Origin: DATMXT01 sp963662765
Lineage (GTDB): Bacteria > Bacillota > Clostridia > Oscillospirales > Feifaniaceae
Direction of reading: 5' to 3'
Length of the DNA stretch: 64,000 nucleotides
NCBI GenBank assembly: GCA_963662765.2
Contig: CAXXUP010000008.1
Location: 558,001-622,000, forward strand
The notes beneath the pieces were generated by a model. That model did not search any database. It was given only the letters and a program-made list of their open reading frames with translations, and was not told where the DNA came from. This document shows, in pieces, positions 52,726 through 60,876 of this stretch. The translations under genes and the position numbers were made by a program. The number at the start of each line of letters is the position of its first letter. Positions within the stretch are counted from its first letter, which is position 1.

Positions 52726-53444
52726 GAGCCATTTTGGAGGCGGCCGGAATTCCGTCGGCCGCCTTTGAAGCCCGCCAGATCGAGATGGCGGGACTCGGCG
52801 AAGAAGCCGCCCGCCGCAGGGCGGAAGGCTTCCCGCTGCAGTATATCCTCGGCGAGTGGGATTTTTACGGGCGAACGTTTTTATGCCGGGAGGGGGTTTT
52901 AATCCCCCGACCCGAGACTGAGCTTTTGGCCGAGGCGGCACTTTCGTACCTCGACGGTGAGTCGACTGCGGCCGACCTCGGCTGCGGCACCGGCTGCATC
53001 GGACTGACACTCGCAGCCGAACGGGGATGCGCCGTCACACTCTTCGACATTGCCGCGGGGCCGCTCGCGCTCACAGCCCAAAACGCCGATAAACTTGGGA
53101 TCGCAAACGCCGAAATCCTGTGCCGCTCCATTTTTGAGGGGCCGGGACAGCGGGAGTGGGACGTCGTCGTCTCAAATCCGCCCTACATCAAAACGGAGGA
53201 GCTGCCGACCCTCCAGCCGGAAGTGCAAAAGGAGCCCACAGCCGCCCTTGACGGCGGGACAGACGGGCTTGACTTCTACCGAGCTATTGCGGCACTGTGG
53301 ACAAAGGCGGCACGAAGGGCACTGCTGCTCGAGGTCGGGGCGGGGCAGGCGCAGGCTGTGGCGGACATGCTGCAGAGGCAGGGGAAGGTGCGGGTCATCA
53401 AAGACTACGCAGGCATATCGCGAATTGTCGTATTAGAAAAGTAG
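52719..53444 (+). CDS. prmC: Release factor glutamine methyltransferase
   Basis: SAM-dependent enzyme that methylates the GGQ glutamine of release factors 1 and 2. It shows LQYILGEWDFYG, LIPRPETELL, the SAM loop ADLGCGTGCIG and the substrate motif VVSNPPYI. 241 residues, a little short: the N-terminal helical domain is reduced. Starts at GTG 52719 inside the end of the DUF1385 gene. prfA is not next to it; prfB is at 12.8 kb. Confidence 0.92.
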   Translation: MVRAILEAAGIPSAAFEARQIEMAGLGEEAARRRAEGFPLQYILGEWDFYGRTFLCREGVLIPRPETELLAEAALSYLDGESTAADLGCGTGCIGLTLAAERGCAVTLFDIAAGPLALTAQNADKLGIANAEILCRSIFEGPGQREWDVVVSNPPYIKTEELPTLQPEVQKEPTAALDGGTDGLDFYRAIAALWTKAARRALLLEVGAGQAQAVADMLQRQGKVRVIKDYAGISRIVVLEK

Positions 53445-53492
53445 AATATATGTTCTAAATCTATTGCAAACGGGGCGCCGGTCTGATACAAT
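53443..53492 (+). promoter_or_regulatory. LexA box and promoter of recA
   Basis: AGAATATATGTTCT (53443-53456) matches the Gram-positive SOS operator GAAC-N4-GTTC except for one T in the left arm. Seven bp further is TTGCAA (53464-53469), a 17-bp spacer and TACAAT (53487-53492). The operator overlaps the stop codon of prmC. Confidence 0.7.
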
Positions 53493-53533
53493 ATAGATAA
53501 TAGACACTGAATCAGTAGGACGGGGAGGACAAC

Positions 53534-54694
53534 ATGGGCAGAAACGACAAAAAGCCGCTGCAGAAAATCTCGGTCGCAAACGACAAGAAAAAGGCGCTGG
53601 AAGAGGCACTGGCCAAAATTGAAAAAGATTTCGGCAAGGGTGCCGTCATGAAGCTGGGTGAGACCGTGAGCATGAATGTCGAACATATTCCGACCGGCTC
53701 CATTGCGCTTGACGTGGCCCTTGGTATCGGCGGAATTCCGCGCGGGCGCATCATTGAGATTTTCGGGCCGGAGTCCTCCGGAAAGACGACGCTGGCGCTC
53801 CACTGCATCGCCGAAGCTCAAAAACTGGGTGGAGAGGCGGCCTTTATCGACGTAGAGCACGCCCTTGATCCGGTTTACGCCGGACATCTCGGGGTCGACA
53901 TCAACTCACTTTTGGTGGCCCAGCCCGACAGCGGCGAGCAGGCGCTCGAAATCGCCGAGACGCTGGTACACAGCGGCGCCATCGATGTCATCGTCATTGA
54001 CTCGGTGGCAGCCCTTGTCACAAGGGCCGAAATCGAGGGCGAGATGGGGGATACCCATGTCGGCCTGCAGGCGAGGCTCATGTCGCAGGCCATGCGTAAA
54101 CTGGCCGGCGGCATCTCGAAGGCCAACTGTGCCGCCATCTTCATCAATCAGCTGCGCGAAAAAGTCGGCATTGTCTACGGTAACCCCGAGGTCACGCCGG
54201 GAGGGCGCGCCCTCAAGTTCTATTCTTCGGTGCGCATCGAGGTGCGCAAGAGTGAGTCGCTTAAGATTGGCGGCGAGATGATTGGCAACCGCACCAAGGC
54301 CAAGGTGGTCAAAAACAAGGTCGCGCCGCCCTTCAAGGTAGCCGAGTTTGATATTCTGTACGGAACGGGCATCTCCCGCACCGGCGAGCTGATTGACATG
54401 GGCGTCGAGCTCGACATCGTGAGCAAAATGGGGGCGTGGTTCTCCTTCGACGAGGCCCGCATGGGTCAGGGCAAGGAGAACGCACGGGAATTTCTGGTGA
54501 AAAATCCCGACATTGCCGATGAGATCGAACGGCGCATCAGGGCTAAGATCGAAGCCGACTCCGAAGTCGCGGCTCAAGTGACAAAGGGCGCCACCTCCGA
54601 GTCGTCAGAGGACATGGGCAGTGACGAGACCACAACGCCTGCTGCCGGGCGCGGCGGAAAAGCACTGGATGTTTCGGCCGAAGATTTTGAATGA
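53534..54694 (+). CDS. recA: RecA recombinase
   Basis: 386 residues. Forms filaments on single-stranded DNA, catalyses strand exchange and activates LexA cleavage. Walker A GPESSGKT (78-85), AAFIDVEHALDP, IVIDSVAALV, the L2 segment FINQLREKVGIVYGNPE (17 residues) and GGRALKFY are intact. The N-terminus is about 15 residues longer than E. coli RecA and the C-terminus ends in an acidic tail. GGGGAGG precedes the ATG; the stop overlaps recX (ATGA). Confidence 0.98.
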   Translation: MGRNDKKPLQKISVANDKKKALEEALAKIEKDFGKGAVMKLGETVSMNVEHIPTGSIALDVALGIGGIPRGRIIEIFGPESSGKTTLALHCIAEAQKLGGEAAFIDVEHALDPVYAGHLGVDINSLLVAQPDSGEQALEIAETLVHSGAIDVIVIDSVAALVTRAEIEGEMGDTHVGLQARLMSQAMRKLAGGISKANCAAIFINQLREKVGIVYGNPEVTPGGRALKFYSSVRIEVRKSESLKIGGEMIGNRTKAKVVKNKVAPPFKVAEFDILYGTGISRTGELIDMGVELDIVSKMGAWFSFDEARMGQGKENAREFLVKNPDIADEIERRIRAKIEADSEVAAQVTKGATSESSEDMGSDETTTPAAGRGGKALDVSAEDFE

Positions 54695-55332
54695 GCGGCA
54701 ATGAAAAGGCCAGTGGCCTTGTCACGCGACTGAAGTTTACACCCGCGGGCGGCGTCGTCGTTGAGATCGACGGTGTAGTGCTGGGTGAGATCGATCCCAT
54801 CGACTTTCCATACCGCCGGGGCGACATTCTCACAATAGACGAGCTTGAAGCGGTGCGCAATCTGGCGCGCCGCTTTGATGCGCATATGAAGGCCGCAAGG
54901 TCATTGGCTGTGCAAAACAGCACCGAACGGGGACTTGTCACAAGGCTGCGCAAAAAAGGGGTCGACCCCGAGACGGCGGGCGAAGCCGTGCGTTACTTTG
55001 TCGAGCGCGGCTATATCGACGATGCCGAGTTTGCCCGCAGCAAGGCGGCCGAGCTGCACTTGCGCAAGAACTACGGCAGACGGCGGATCAGCGGTGAACT
55101 CATGCGCCTCGGAGTGTCTGCAGAGACGGCGAAGGCGGTTCTTGAAGAGCTTCCGCCCGACAGCGAGGCCATCGCACGGGCGCTCTCCCGCCGAAGGATG
55201 GGGGATCTTGCCGACCGCAAAGAGCGGGCGCGCCAGTGGCGGCATTTTGCCGCCCAGGGCTTTTCGGCCGAAGACATACGGGCCGCCCTTTCGGGTGAGG
55301 ACGATTTTGGGGAGGAATATAGTGATGACTAA
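54691..55332 (+). CDS. recX: RecA regulator RecX
   Basis: 213 residues, helical, with the three-repeat RecX layout: LVTRLRKKGVDPETAGEAV, YIDDAEFARSKA and RRISGELMRLGV, then RKERARQWRHFAAQGFS. It limits RecA filament growth. About 75 N-terminal residues form an extra beta-rich module (FTPAGGVVVEIDGVV), as in many Clostridia. Start overlaps the recA stop by 4 bp and its end overlaps rimO by 8 bp, so the three are one transcript. Confidence 0.9.
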   Translation: MSGNEKASGLVTRLKFTPAGGVVVEIDGVVLGEIDPIDFPYRRGDILTIDELEAVRNLARRFDAHMKAARSLAVQNSTERGLVTRLRKKGVDPETAGEAVRYFVERGYIDDAEFARSKAAELHLRKNYGRRRISGELMRLGVSAETAKAVLEELPPDSEAIARALSRRRMGDLADRKERARQWRHFAAQGFSAEDIRAALSGEDDFGEEYSDD

Positions 55333-56620
55333 GGTGGCCATGATTTCGCTTGGCTGTCCAAAAAATCAGGTGGACGCCGAGCACATGCTGTCACTGCTCG
55401 TGGACAGCGGCTTTGAGATCGCCCAGCCGGAGGAGGCCGATGTCGCCGTTGTCAACACCTGCGGCTTTATCGAGGACGCTAAAAAAGAGGCCATTGAGGC
55501 CATTTTGGACATGGCGCGCCTCAAAGAGGCCGGGCAGCTGCGGGGAATTGTCGTGACAGGGTGCATGGCTGAGCGGTACCGCGAGCAAATCCGTGCCGAG
55601 CTGCCGGAGGTCGACGTTGTCTTAGGAGCCGGCAGCCATGGCGACATCTGCGAGGCGGTACAGGTGGCCGCGACCGGTGGCAGTCTGGAGCGGTACGCCT
55701 CCATCGAGGAAGCCGATATGGGGGGCGGACGGGTGCTCACGACCCCCTTCTACACCGCCTACCTGAAACTTGGGGACGGGTGCGACAATCGGTGCACCTA
55801 CTGCGCCATCCCCCTCATTCGGGGGCGCATGCGTTCGCGAAGAATGGAAGAACTTGTGGCCGAGGCCAAAGAGCTTGCGGCGGCAGGGGTGAAGGAGCTC
55901 ATTTTAGTCGCACAGGACACCACCCGCTACGGCGAGGATTTATATGGAGAAAACAAGCTGGTTGACCTTATCGAAAAAATAGAGGAGATAGACGGCATCA
56001 CCTGGATTCGGCTACTTTACGGCTATCCCGACCGCATCACAGATGCGCTTTTGGCCCATATGGCCAAAAGTGATAAGCTGCTCCATTATATTGACTTGCC
56101 CTTACAGCACGCGTCGGACAAGGTGTTGCGGCGCATGAACCGCCGCGGAAGTCTTTCCGACATCGAGGAAACGCTTTCCCGCATCCGGGCCGCAGTGCCT
56201 GACATCTGTCTGCGCACAACCTTTATCGCCGGATTCCCAGGGGAAAGCGAGGGGGACTTTGCGCAGCTTGAGGGCTTTGTCAAAGCTGCTAGGTTTGACC
56301 GCATGGGCTGCTTTGCCTACTCAGCCGAGGAGGGGACTCCAGCCGCCGGTTTCAAGGATCAGGTGCCGGAAAAGCTGAAAAAGCAGCGGGTTGATCGGCT
56401 CATGCGGCTGCAGTCGGTTATTTCGGAGGAAAAAAACAGGGCGCTTGTCGGCGAGGCGCTCACCGTGCTGGTCGAAGAGCCAGGGTGTGGACGCAGTGGG
56501 CGGGATGCGCCCGAGATCGACGGGCAGGTCTACTTTACGGGGAAGGCCGAAATCGGCGACATGGTACAGGTTATAATCGGACGTGCAGACGCCTATGACC
56601 TCTATGGAGCCATCGAATAA
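55325..56620 (+). CDS. rimO: Ribosomal protein S12 methylthiotransferase RimO
   Basis: 431 residues. UPF0004 domain (MISLGCPKNQVDAEHML, then VNTCGFI and VTGCMAERY supply three cluster Cys), radical SAM core with CDNRCTYCAIP (three Cys for the second 4Fe-4S cluster), and a C-terminal TRAM domain. SLGCPKN and the lack of MiaB-type motifs favour RimO. Start ATG 55325 (GGGGAGG upstream); GTG 55322 possible. Ends at a terminator. Confidence 0.93.
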   Translation: MTKVAMISLGCPKNQVDAEHMLSLLVDSGFEIAQPEEADVAVVNTCGFIEDAKKEAIEAILDMARLKEAGQLRGIVVTGCMAERYREQIRAELPEVDVVLGAGSHGDICEAVQVAATGGSLERYASIEEADMGGGRVLTTPFYTAYLKLGDGCDNRCTYCAIPLIRGRMRSRRMEELVAEAKELAAAGVKELILVAQDTTRYGEDLYGENKLVDLIEKIEEIDGITWIRLLYGYPDRITDALLAHMAKSDKLLHYIDLPLQHASDKVLRRMNRRGSLSDIEETLSRIRAAVPDICLRTTFIAGFPGESEGDFAQLEGFVKAARFDRMGCFAYSAEEGTPAAGFKDQVPEKLKKQRVDRLMRLQSVISEEKNRALVGEALTVLVEEPGCGRSGRDAPEIDGQVYFTGKAEIGDMVQVIIGRADAYDLYGAIE

Positions 56621-56638
56621 ATGATATGTGGCCAGACA

Positions 56639-56667
56639 GTGCGGGAGATTTCTCCCGCACTTTTTTG
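56639..56667 (+). terminator. Terminator of recA-recX-rimO
   Basis: 10-bp stem GTGCGGGAGA / TCTCCCGCAC with TT loop and T6. Confidence 0.9.
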
Positions 56668-57148
56668 TGCTGCGCTGCCGGCGACGACGCGCCATTTTGA
56701 CAGTAATCCAATACATTAGATATACATATAGTTGAAGCCATAAGAATAAAGATTAATTATAGATATAACGACAGACTTGGCCAAGATCGGAAAATAGCAG
56801 GGCTTAAAAAAAGATTTTTTCGGAGGGCTCCGGCACGGTACATTTCCATGGGCTAACGGACAAGAGGCATGCCGCAACGCAAAAAAACCGGACAACATTA
56901 AAAATCATATTATTAATATAGGATTTTTTGATCGGACTGCGCACGCCTAAAATCTGTCGGCAGATCAGCGAAAAAGGACCGGACATAGTGCGATGCGTGC
57001 GGCATAGGCGGACAAGTCGGAGGCGATGAATTAATGTATATACATTGATATACAGTATTAATTGCGCAGAATCCACAAAAACATAGCTAAAAATAGGCTA
57101 TTATGACCAGAGGTCGAAATGTCAAAAAAATCACAAATTGGGAATCTA
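56668..57148. other. AT-rich intergenic region without recognisable genes
   Basis: About 480 bp. It contains several AT palindromes, the best being the 14-bp AATGTATATACATT at 57033-57046 flanked by ATTAAT/ATTAAT, which could bind a regulator or be a remnant of a mobile element. No ORF with a ribosome site and protein-like composition was found. Confidence 0.45.
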
Positions 57149-57176
57149 TTGACTATTTGCATAAAATTGGTATAAT
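57149..57176 (+). promoter_or_regulatory. Promoter of the LysM-flavoprotein gene
   Basis: TTGACT (57149-57154), 16-bp spacer, TATAAT (57171-57176). Confidence 0.82.
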
Positions 57177-57222
57177 CACTTATATACCCAAAGAGAGGGT
57201 CAAGAAATAAGGAGGAAGAAAG

Positions 57223-58074
57223 ATGCGCAAAAATCGTATCCTCGCACTTGCCATGGCGCTTGTGCTTGCACTCGGTCTTGCAGCCAGTGCAGCATCCTAC
57301 ACCGTCACTTCCGGTGACGTGCTGTGGAAGATTGCTGAGAAATTCGGTACCGACTACAAAACCCTGGCCGAGTACAACGGCATCGAAAACCCCAACCTGA
57401 TCTTCCCGGGGCAGATTATCAAATGGGATGAAAAGGTCTCTCCAACGCCCGAACCCGCGCCTGAGCCGGCCGGTGTGGAGTACACGGCGAAGTCCCAGGG
57501 CTTCGGCGGAGACGTTGTGGTCACTGTCACCTATACGGACGGCATTATGACCAAGGTTCAGGCATGGGGCGAAAAGGAAACAACCGGAATCGGCTCCAAG
57601 GCCATCGAAGGCCTGCCGGCTAAAATTCTTGCCGCTAAGAGCGCCGCAGTGGACGGCGTGACCGGTGCCACCATGACCTCCGGCGCTGTTAAAGCCGCCG
57701 CAGCTGCAGCCATTGCCGAAGCAACCGGTACGGCGGCCGCCCCTGCCGGCATGAAGGCCGGAACCTATCAGGCCGGCTATCGCGGCTACACCAGTGAGGT
57801 CGTCACCGCAGTCACCGTCGATGCCGAAAAGATCCTCAAGGTTGAGATCCTCTCGCAGGATGAGACTGTCGGAATCGGTTCCTATGCTTTGAACCAGATG
57901 CCTGCCGACTTTGCCAAGTATCAGACCGTCAACGTCGACACGGTTGCCGGAGCCACCGCCACCTCTATGGCCATCAAGTCGGGCGTCATCGACGCCTTGC
58001 GGCAGGCCGGTGCCGACCTCGGCGATTTCTCAGCGGCGCCCCCCCGCAGCAACTCCCTCCAACGTCAATCTTAA
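57223..58074 (+). CDS. LysM plus two FMN-binding domains (N-terminal part of a flavoprotein reductase)
   Basis: GGAGG precedes the ATG. Signal peptide (cut near ASAA/SYT), LysM domain (about 25-68: YTVTSGDVLWKIAEKFGTD, 15 of these shared with other LysM), a Pro/Glu linker, then two FMN_bind domains whose attachment motifs VTGATMTS (about 146-153) and AGATATS (about 242-248) would carry FMN covalently on Thr/Ser, added by ApbE. After residue 274 the frame leaves the gene at a C7 tract (58039-58045); with one C fewer it continues into the FAD domain that follows. A wall-bound extracellular reductase subunit is implied. Confidence 0.82.
   Translation: MRKNRILALAMALVLALGLAASAASYTVTSGDVLWKIAEKFGTDYKTLAEYNGIENPNLIFPGQIIKWDEKVSPTPEPAPEPAGVEYTAKSQGFGGDVVVTVTYTDGIMTKVQAWGEKETTGIGSKAIEGLPAKILAAKSAAVDGVTGATMTSGAVKAAAAAAIAEATGTAAAPAGMKAGTYQAGYRGYTSEVVTAVTVDAEKILKVEILSQDETVGIGSYALNQMPADFAKYQTVNVDTVAGATATSMAIKSGVIDALRQAGADLGDFSAAPPRSNSLQRQS
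58039..58045 (+). repeat. C7 homopolymer separating the two halves of the reductase gene
   Basis: Seven C between GCGGCG and GCAGCA. With six, both domains are in one frame of 722 codons (57223-59392); with seven, translation stops at 58074. Confidence 0.85.
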
Positions 58075-59392
58075 CGTCGACATCGTCGTCATCGGCGCGG
58101 GTGCCGCGGGCCTCACCGCCGGGGTCAACGCCCTGGAAAAGGGCGCTTCCTCGGTCATCGTGGTCGAAAAAATGGACTTGCCGGGCGGCAATACCATCCG
58201 ATCCTCCGGCGGCTGGAACGTGGCCGGTCACCCGGAGCAGGTTGCCAACAACTCCAAGCGCGCCAGTGTCGAGGCCTTCATCGCCACCACGATGGAGGGC
58301 GGCCACTACACCAATGACGAAGCGCTGGTCAAGTACATGATTGAAAACTCCGCTTTCATCACCGACTGGCTGCGGTCGATCGGCTTTGACGCCAAGTTCG
58401 GCGAAGGTTATACAGGCTGCTCGGTTCCGGGCGTCGCCCGCGGCCTCATCATCGGACTGCAGGAGAAGCTTGAAGCCAGGGGCGGCAAGCTGATGCTGGC
58501 CACCAAGGCTACGCAGATCACAACCAATTCTGCCGGTGCCGCAAACGGCATCGTCTGCACCGGCGCCGACGGCGGCACCGTCACCATCAAGGCGAAAGCG
58601 GTTGTTGTCGCCACCGGCGGCTACGGCTACAACCTTGCGATGTGTGTAGCGCTTGACCCCGCTCTTAAGGGCTTTGTCACGAACAACCACCCCGGCGCCA
58701 TGGGTGAGGGCATCACGATGGCAACCGCCATCGGTGCGGCCACCGTCGACCTCAATGAAATCCAGACCCATCCCACCGTCCATCAGGCGACCTCCAATAT
58801 GTTGACCGAAGGCTGCCGCACTGCAGGCGCTCTGCTGATTAACCAATCCGGCAAGCGCTTCACCAATGAGTGCGGCTTCCGCGATGTCGTCTCCGAGGCC
58901 ATTTTGGCGCAAGAGGGCGACTACGCCTATCTGCTGCTCAACCAGGCCATCGTCGACTCCAACGTCAACATCGCGAGCTACATCAAACTCGGCACCCTTG
59001 TCCCGGTCGGCGATCTTGACGGAGCGGCCGAATTTATGAAGGTAGACGCCGTGACCCTCAAGAACACAGTCGCGACATGGAACGGCTATGTCGCCGCCAA
59101 GTCCGACCCCGATTTCAACAGTCTGTACGGCTGGTTCCGCGACCTTTCCGAGGGCCCCTACTACGTGTCGCAGATTGCCCCCGGCATCCACCACACGATG
59201 GGCGGTCTTAAAATCAACACCGCCACCGAGGTCTTAAAGGCCGACGGTGTCGCCATTCCGGGACTCTTCGCCTGCGGAGAAGTCACCGGCGGCGTGCACG
59301 GTGGAAACCGTGTCGGCGGCAATGCTATTCTCGACTGCCTAGTGTTCGGATACACCGCCGGCGCGTCGGCAGCAGCTTATGCCGCAAAGTAA
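58046..59392 (+). CDS. FAD-binding fumarate/urocanate reductase-type domain (C-terminal part of the same flavoprotein)
   Basis: The FAD_binding_2 fold begins DIVVIGAGAAGLTAG, then EKMDLPGGNTIRSSGG, VVATGGYGYN, the substrate-domain segments THPTVHQATSNMLTEGCR and GKRFTNECGFRDV, and HTMGGLKI ... GLFACGEVTGGVHGGNRVGGNA at the end. These match soluble fumarate reductases of the flavocytochrome c/FrdA type, including Arg and His residues of the active site. It has no ribosome site or start of its own in a good position, so it should be read as the second part of the preceding gene after frame repair. Electron acceptor (fumarate, urocanate, another enoate) cannot be told. Confidence 0.85.
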   Translation, partial: AATPSNVNLNVDIVVIGAGAAGLTAGVNALEKGASSVIVVEKMDLPGGNTIRSSGGWNVAGHPEQVANNSKRASVEAFIATTMEGGHYTNDEALVKYMIENSAFITDWLRSIGFDAKFGEGYTGCSVPGVARGLIIGLQEKLEARGGKLMLATKATQITTNSAGAANGIVCTGADGGTVTIKAKAVVVATGGYGYNLAMCVALDPALKGFVTNNHPGAMGEGITMATAIGAATVDLNEIQTHPTVHQATSNMLTEGCRTAGALLINQSGKRFTNECGFRDVVSEAILAQEGDYAYLLLNQAIVDSNVNIASYIKLGTLVPVGDLDGAAEFMKVDAVTLKNTVATWNGYVAAKSDPDFNSLYGWFRDLSEGPYYVSQIAPGIHHTMGGLKINTATEVLKADGVAIPGLFACGEVTGGVHGGNRVGGNAILDCLVFGYTAGASAAAYAAK

Positions 59393-59435
59393 CGATATCC
59401 AATCAAAATGATGTCTGTCCGCGCTAAACGCTTCT

Positions 59436-59475
59436 AAGGCCGCCGCAAAGCTGAAAGGCTTTGCGGCGGCCTTGT
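59436..59475 (+). terminator. Hairpin after the flavoprotein gene
   Basis: Perfect 16-bp stem (59436-59451 with 59458-59473), 6-nt loop, weak T tail (TTGTTT). Confidence 0.75.
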
Positions 59476-59511
59476 TTATGAATGGAAAAAGGTCACCCTA
59501 TGCTCCCGCGG

Positions 59512-59630
59512 AAGGCCTTTCGGGTGGCAAAAAACCGCAGGGCTACCGTGATGGGGACACCGAAAAAAGTTCGCGAGCCGTTGGTTCGGGTCTTTTAAAG
59601 ACCCGTCGGACACCGCCAAAAGGCCTTTTT
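59512..59630 (+). ncRNA. Branched structured RNA candidate of unknown class
   Basis: A 9-bp stem (AAGGCCTTT 59512-59520 with AAAGGCCTT 59619-59627), continued by GGTGG/CCGCC (59523-59527 with 59613-59617), closes an 85-nt domain that holds a perfect 8-bp hairpin (59587-59594 with 59598-59605). The closing stem runs into T5. Upstream, GGTCACCC (59491-59498) may pair with AGGG (59539-59542) and GTGAT (59548-59552) in an alternative fold. It matches no riboswitch class I can recall. A 69-codon ORF (59472-59681) covers it but looks non-coding. Confidence 0.5.
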
Positions 59631-59653
59631 ATATGCAAAAAGGGCGTGCCGCA

Positions 59654-59682
59654 TTGCATTCCGTGCGCAGGCCTTGTATAAT
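59654..59682 (+). promoter_or_regulatory. Promoter of the MFS-kinase operon, probably leaderless
   Basis: TTGCAT (59654-59659), 17-bp spacer, TATAAT (59677-59682). The predicted start falls at 59688-59690, on the ATG of the MFS gene, which has no Shine-Dalgarno. Confidence 0.65.
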
Positions 59683-59688
59683 AGCGAC

Positions 59689-60876
59689 ATGCTTTTATTC
59701 ATCATATTTTTACTCTTTATCGGAAATGGGCTGCCAAACTCACTGCTTGGCTGCGCCTGGACGGCCATATGCGCCGCGACGGGGGCCCCCATGGACGCCG
59801 CCGGGACCATCTCGATGGTCATAATGGCGGGGCCCATTTTATCGAGCCTTTTCATCGCAAAGCTGCTCAAGAAGTACCGCACCGAGCATATCGCCCTTGT
59901 GGGCGGCGTCATCGCAGTGGCTTCGGTGGCGGGATTCGGACTTGCCAAATCGGCCGTGTGGCTCTATGTGCTGGCGGCCCCCTTAGGGCTTGGCATGGGG
60001 CTCTTAGACTCCGCTATGAGCATCTACGTCGCAAGGCGGTTTGGCGCTCGGCAAATCAACTGGCTCAACTGCAGCTGGGGAGTCGGCGCCATGCTTGGTC
60101 CCGTCATCATGAGCGGGGCGCTTTCGGCCGGCTTTTGGCGGGGCGGCTATTTTCGGGTCGCCCTCATCCAGTTTGCCATTCTCGGGGTCTTAGCTATCAG
60201 CTTGCCCCTGTGGCGGCGGGCGGCGGCGGCCGAGGCGGCCGCCGAAGGGGAAAAACCCGAACAGGGGCGGCCGCTTTCGGAGTTTATTCGCCAACCCATG
60301 TTCCCGGTGGTCATCGGATGCGTCATGCTTTACTTCGGGGTGGAGCTCGGGTTTGGACTCTGGGGCAGCAGCTATCTGACGATGGCCCGCGGGGTTGACC
60401 CGGCCAGGGCTGCCTTATTGGTGTCGGTTTTTTACGGGGCCATGACGGTCGGCCGATTTTTCTCGGGCTTTCTCACCGCCGTCGTGCCAAACCGGACCAT
60501 GATCCGTCTAGGCATGTGCGGCATGCTGGCGGGACTCGCACTGCTCTTTTTGCCGGGGGACGGGGCTATAGGCTTTGCCGTCTACGGGCTTGGCTGTGCA
60601 CCGGTCTTTCCATGCACACTGCACGAGATGAAGGCGCGATTCGGCGTGGCGGACGCTGCCGCTCATCTCGGGGTGATACTGGGGCTTTCCCGCCTTGGAC
60701 TTGCAATCTTCCCGGAACTTATCGGGAAACTGTCCACGGCGACAAACTTTTTTGTCTATTTGCCGCTGCTTTTGGCACTGTGCGGGGTCATGCTCGCCCT
60801 CTCCGAAACCGCCAACCGTATGGTTGACCGGCGGGAGGCCGCGGAGGCACAGAGAAAGGACGGTGCACATGCTTAA
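59689..60876 (+). CDS. MFS transporter
   Basis: 395 residues with about twelve membrane helices, beginning MLLFIIFLLFIGNGLPNSLLG. Related to FucP/sugar-type and YfkF-like MFS carriers by the overall pattern (GLGMGLLDSAMSIYVARRFG, NWLNCSWGVGAMLGP). The first long cytoplasmic loop after helix 6 is basic/acidic (EAAAEGEKPEQGRP). Operon with the sugar-kinase gene, which overlaps its end by 8 bp; sugar uptake is therefore likely, substrate unknown. Confidence 0.83.
   Translation: MLLFIIFLLFIGNGLPNSLLGCAWTAICAATGAPMDAAGTISMVIMAGPILSSLFIAKLLKKYRTEHIALVGGVIAVASVAGFGLAKSAVWLYVLAAPLGLGMGLLDSAMSIYVARRFGARQINWLNCSWGVGAMLGPVIMSGALSAGFWRGGYFRVALIQFAILGVLAISLPLWRRAAAAEAAAEGEKPEQGRPLSEFIRQPMFPVVIGCVMLYFGVELGFGLWGSSYLTMARGVDPARAALLVSVFYGAMTVGRFFSGFLTAVVPNRTMIRLGMCGMLAGLALLFLPGDGAIGFAVYGLGCAPVFPCTLHEMKARFGVADAAAHLGVILGLSRLGLAIFPELIGKLSTATNFFVYLPLLLALCGVMLALSETANRMVDRREAAEAQRKDGAHA

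Noticed and set aside
57986..59194. 402-codon ORF on the minus strand over the flavoprotein
   Set aside because: Same GC-bias effect; the plus strand encodes an unmistakable FAD domain.
59472..59681. 69-codon ORF after the flavoprotein
   Set aside because: It lies over a palindromic RNA-like region and starts inside a terminator; composition reflects base pairing rather than protein.
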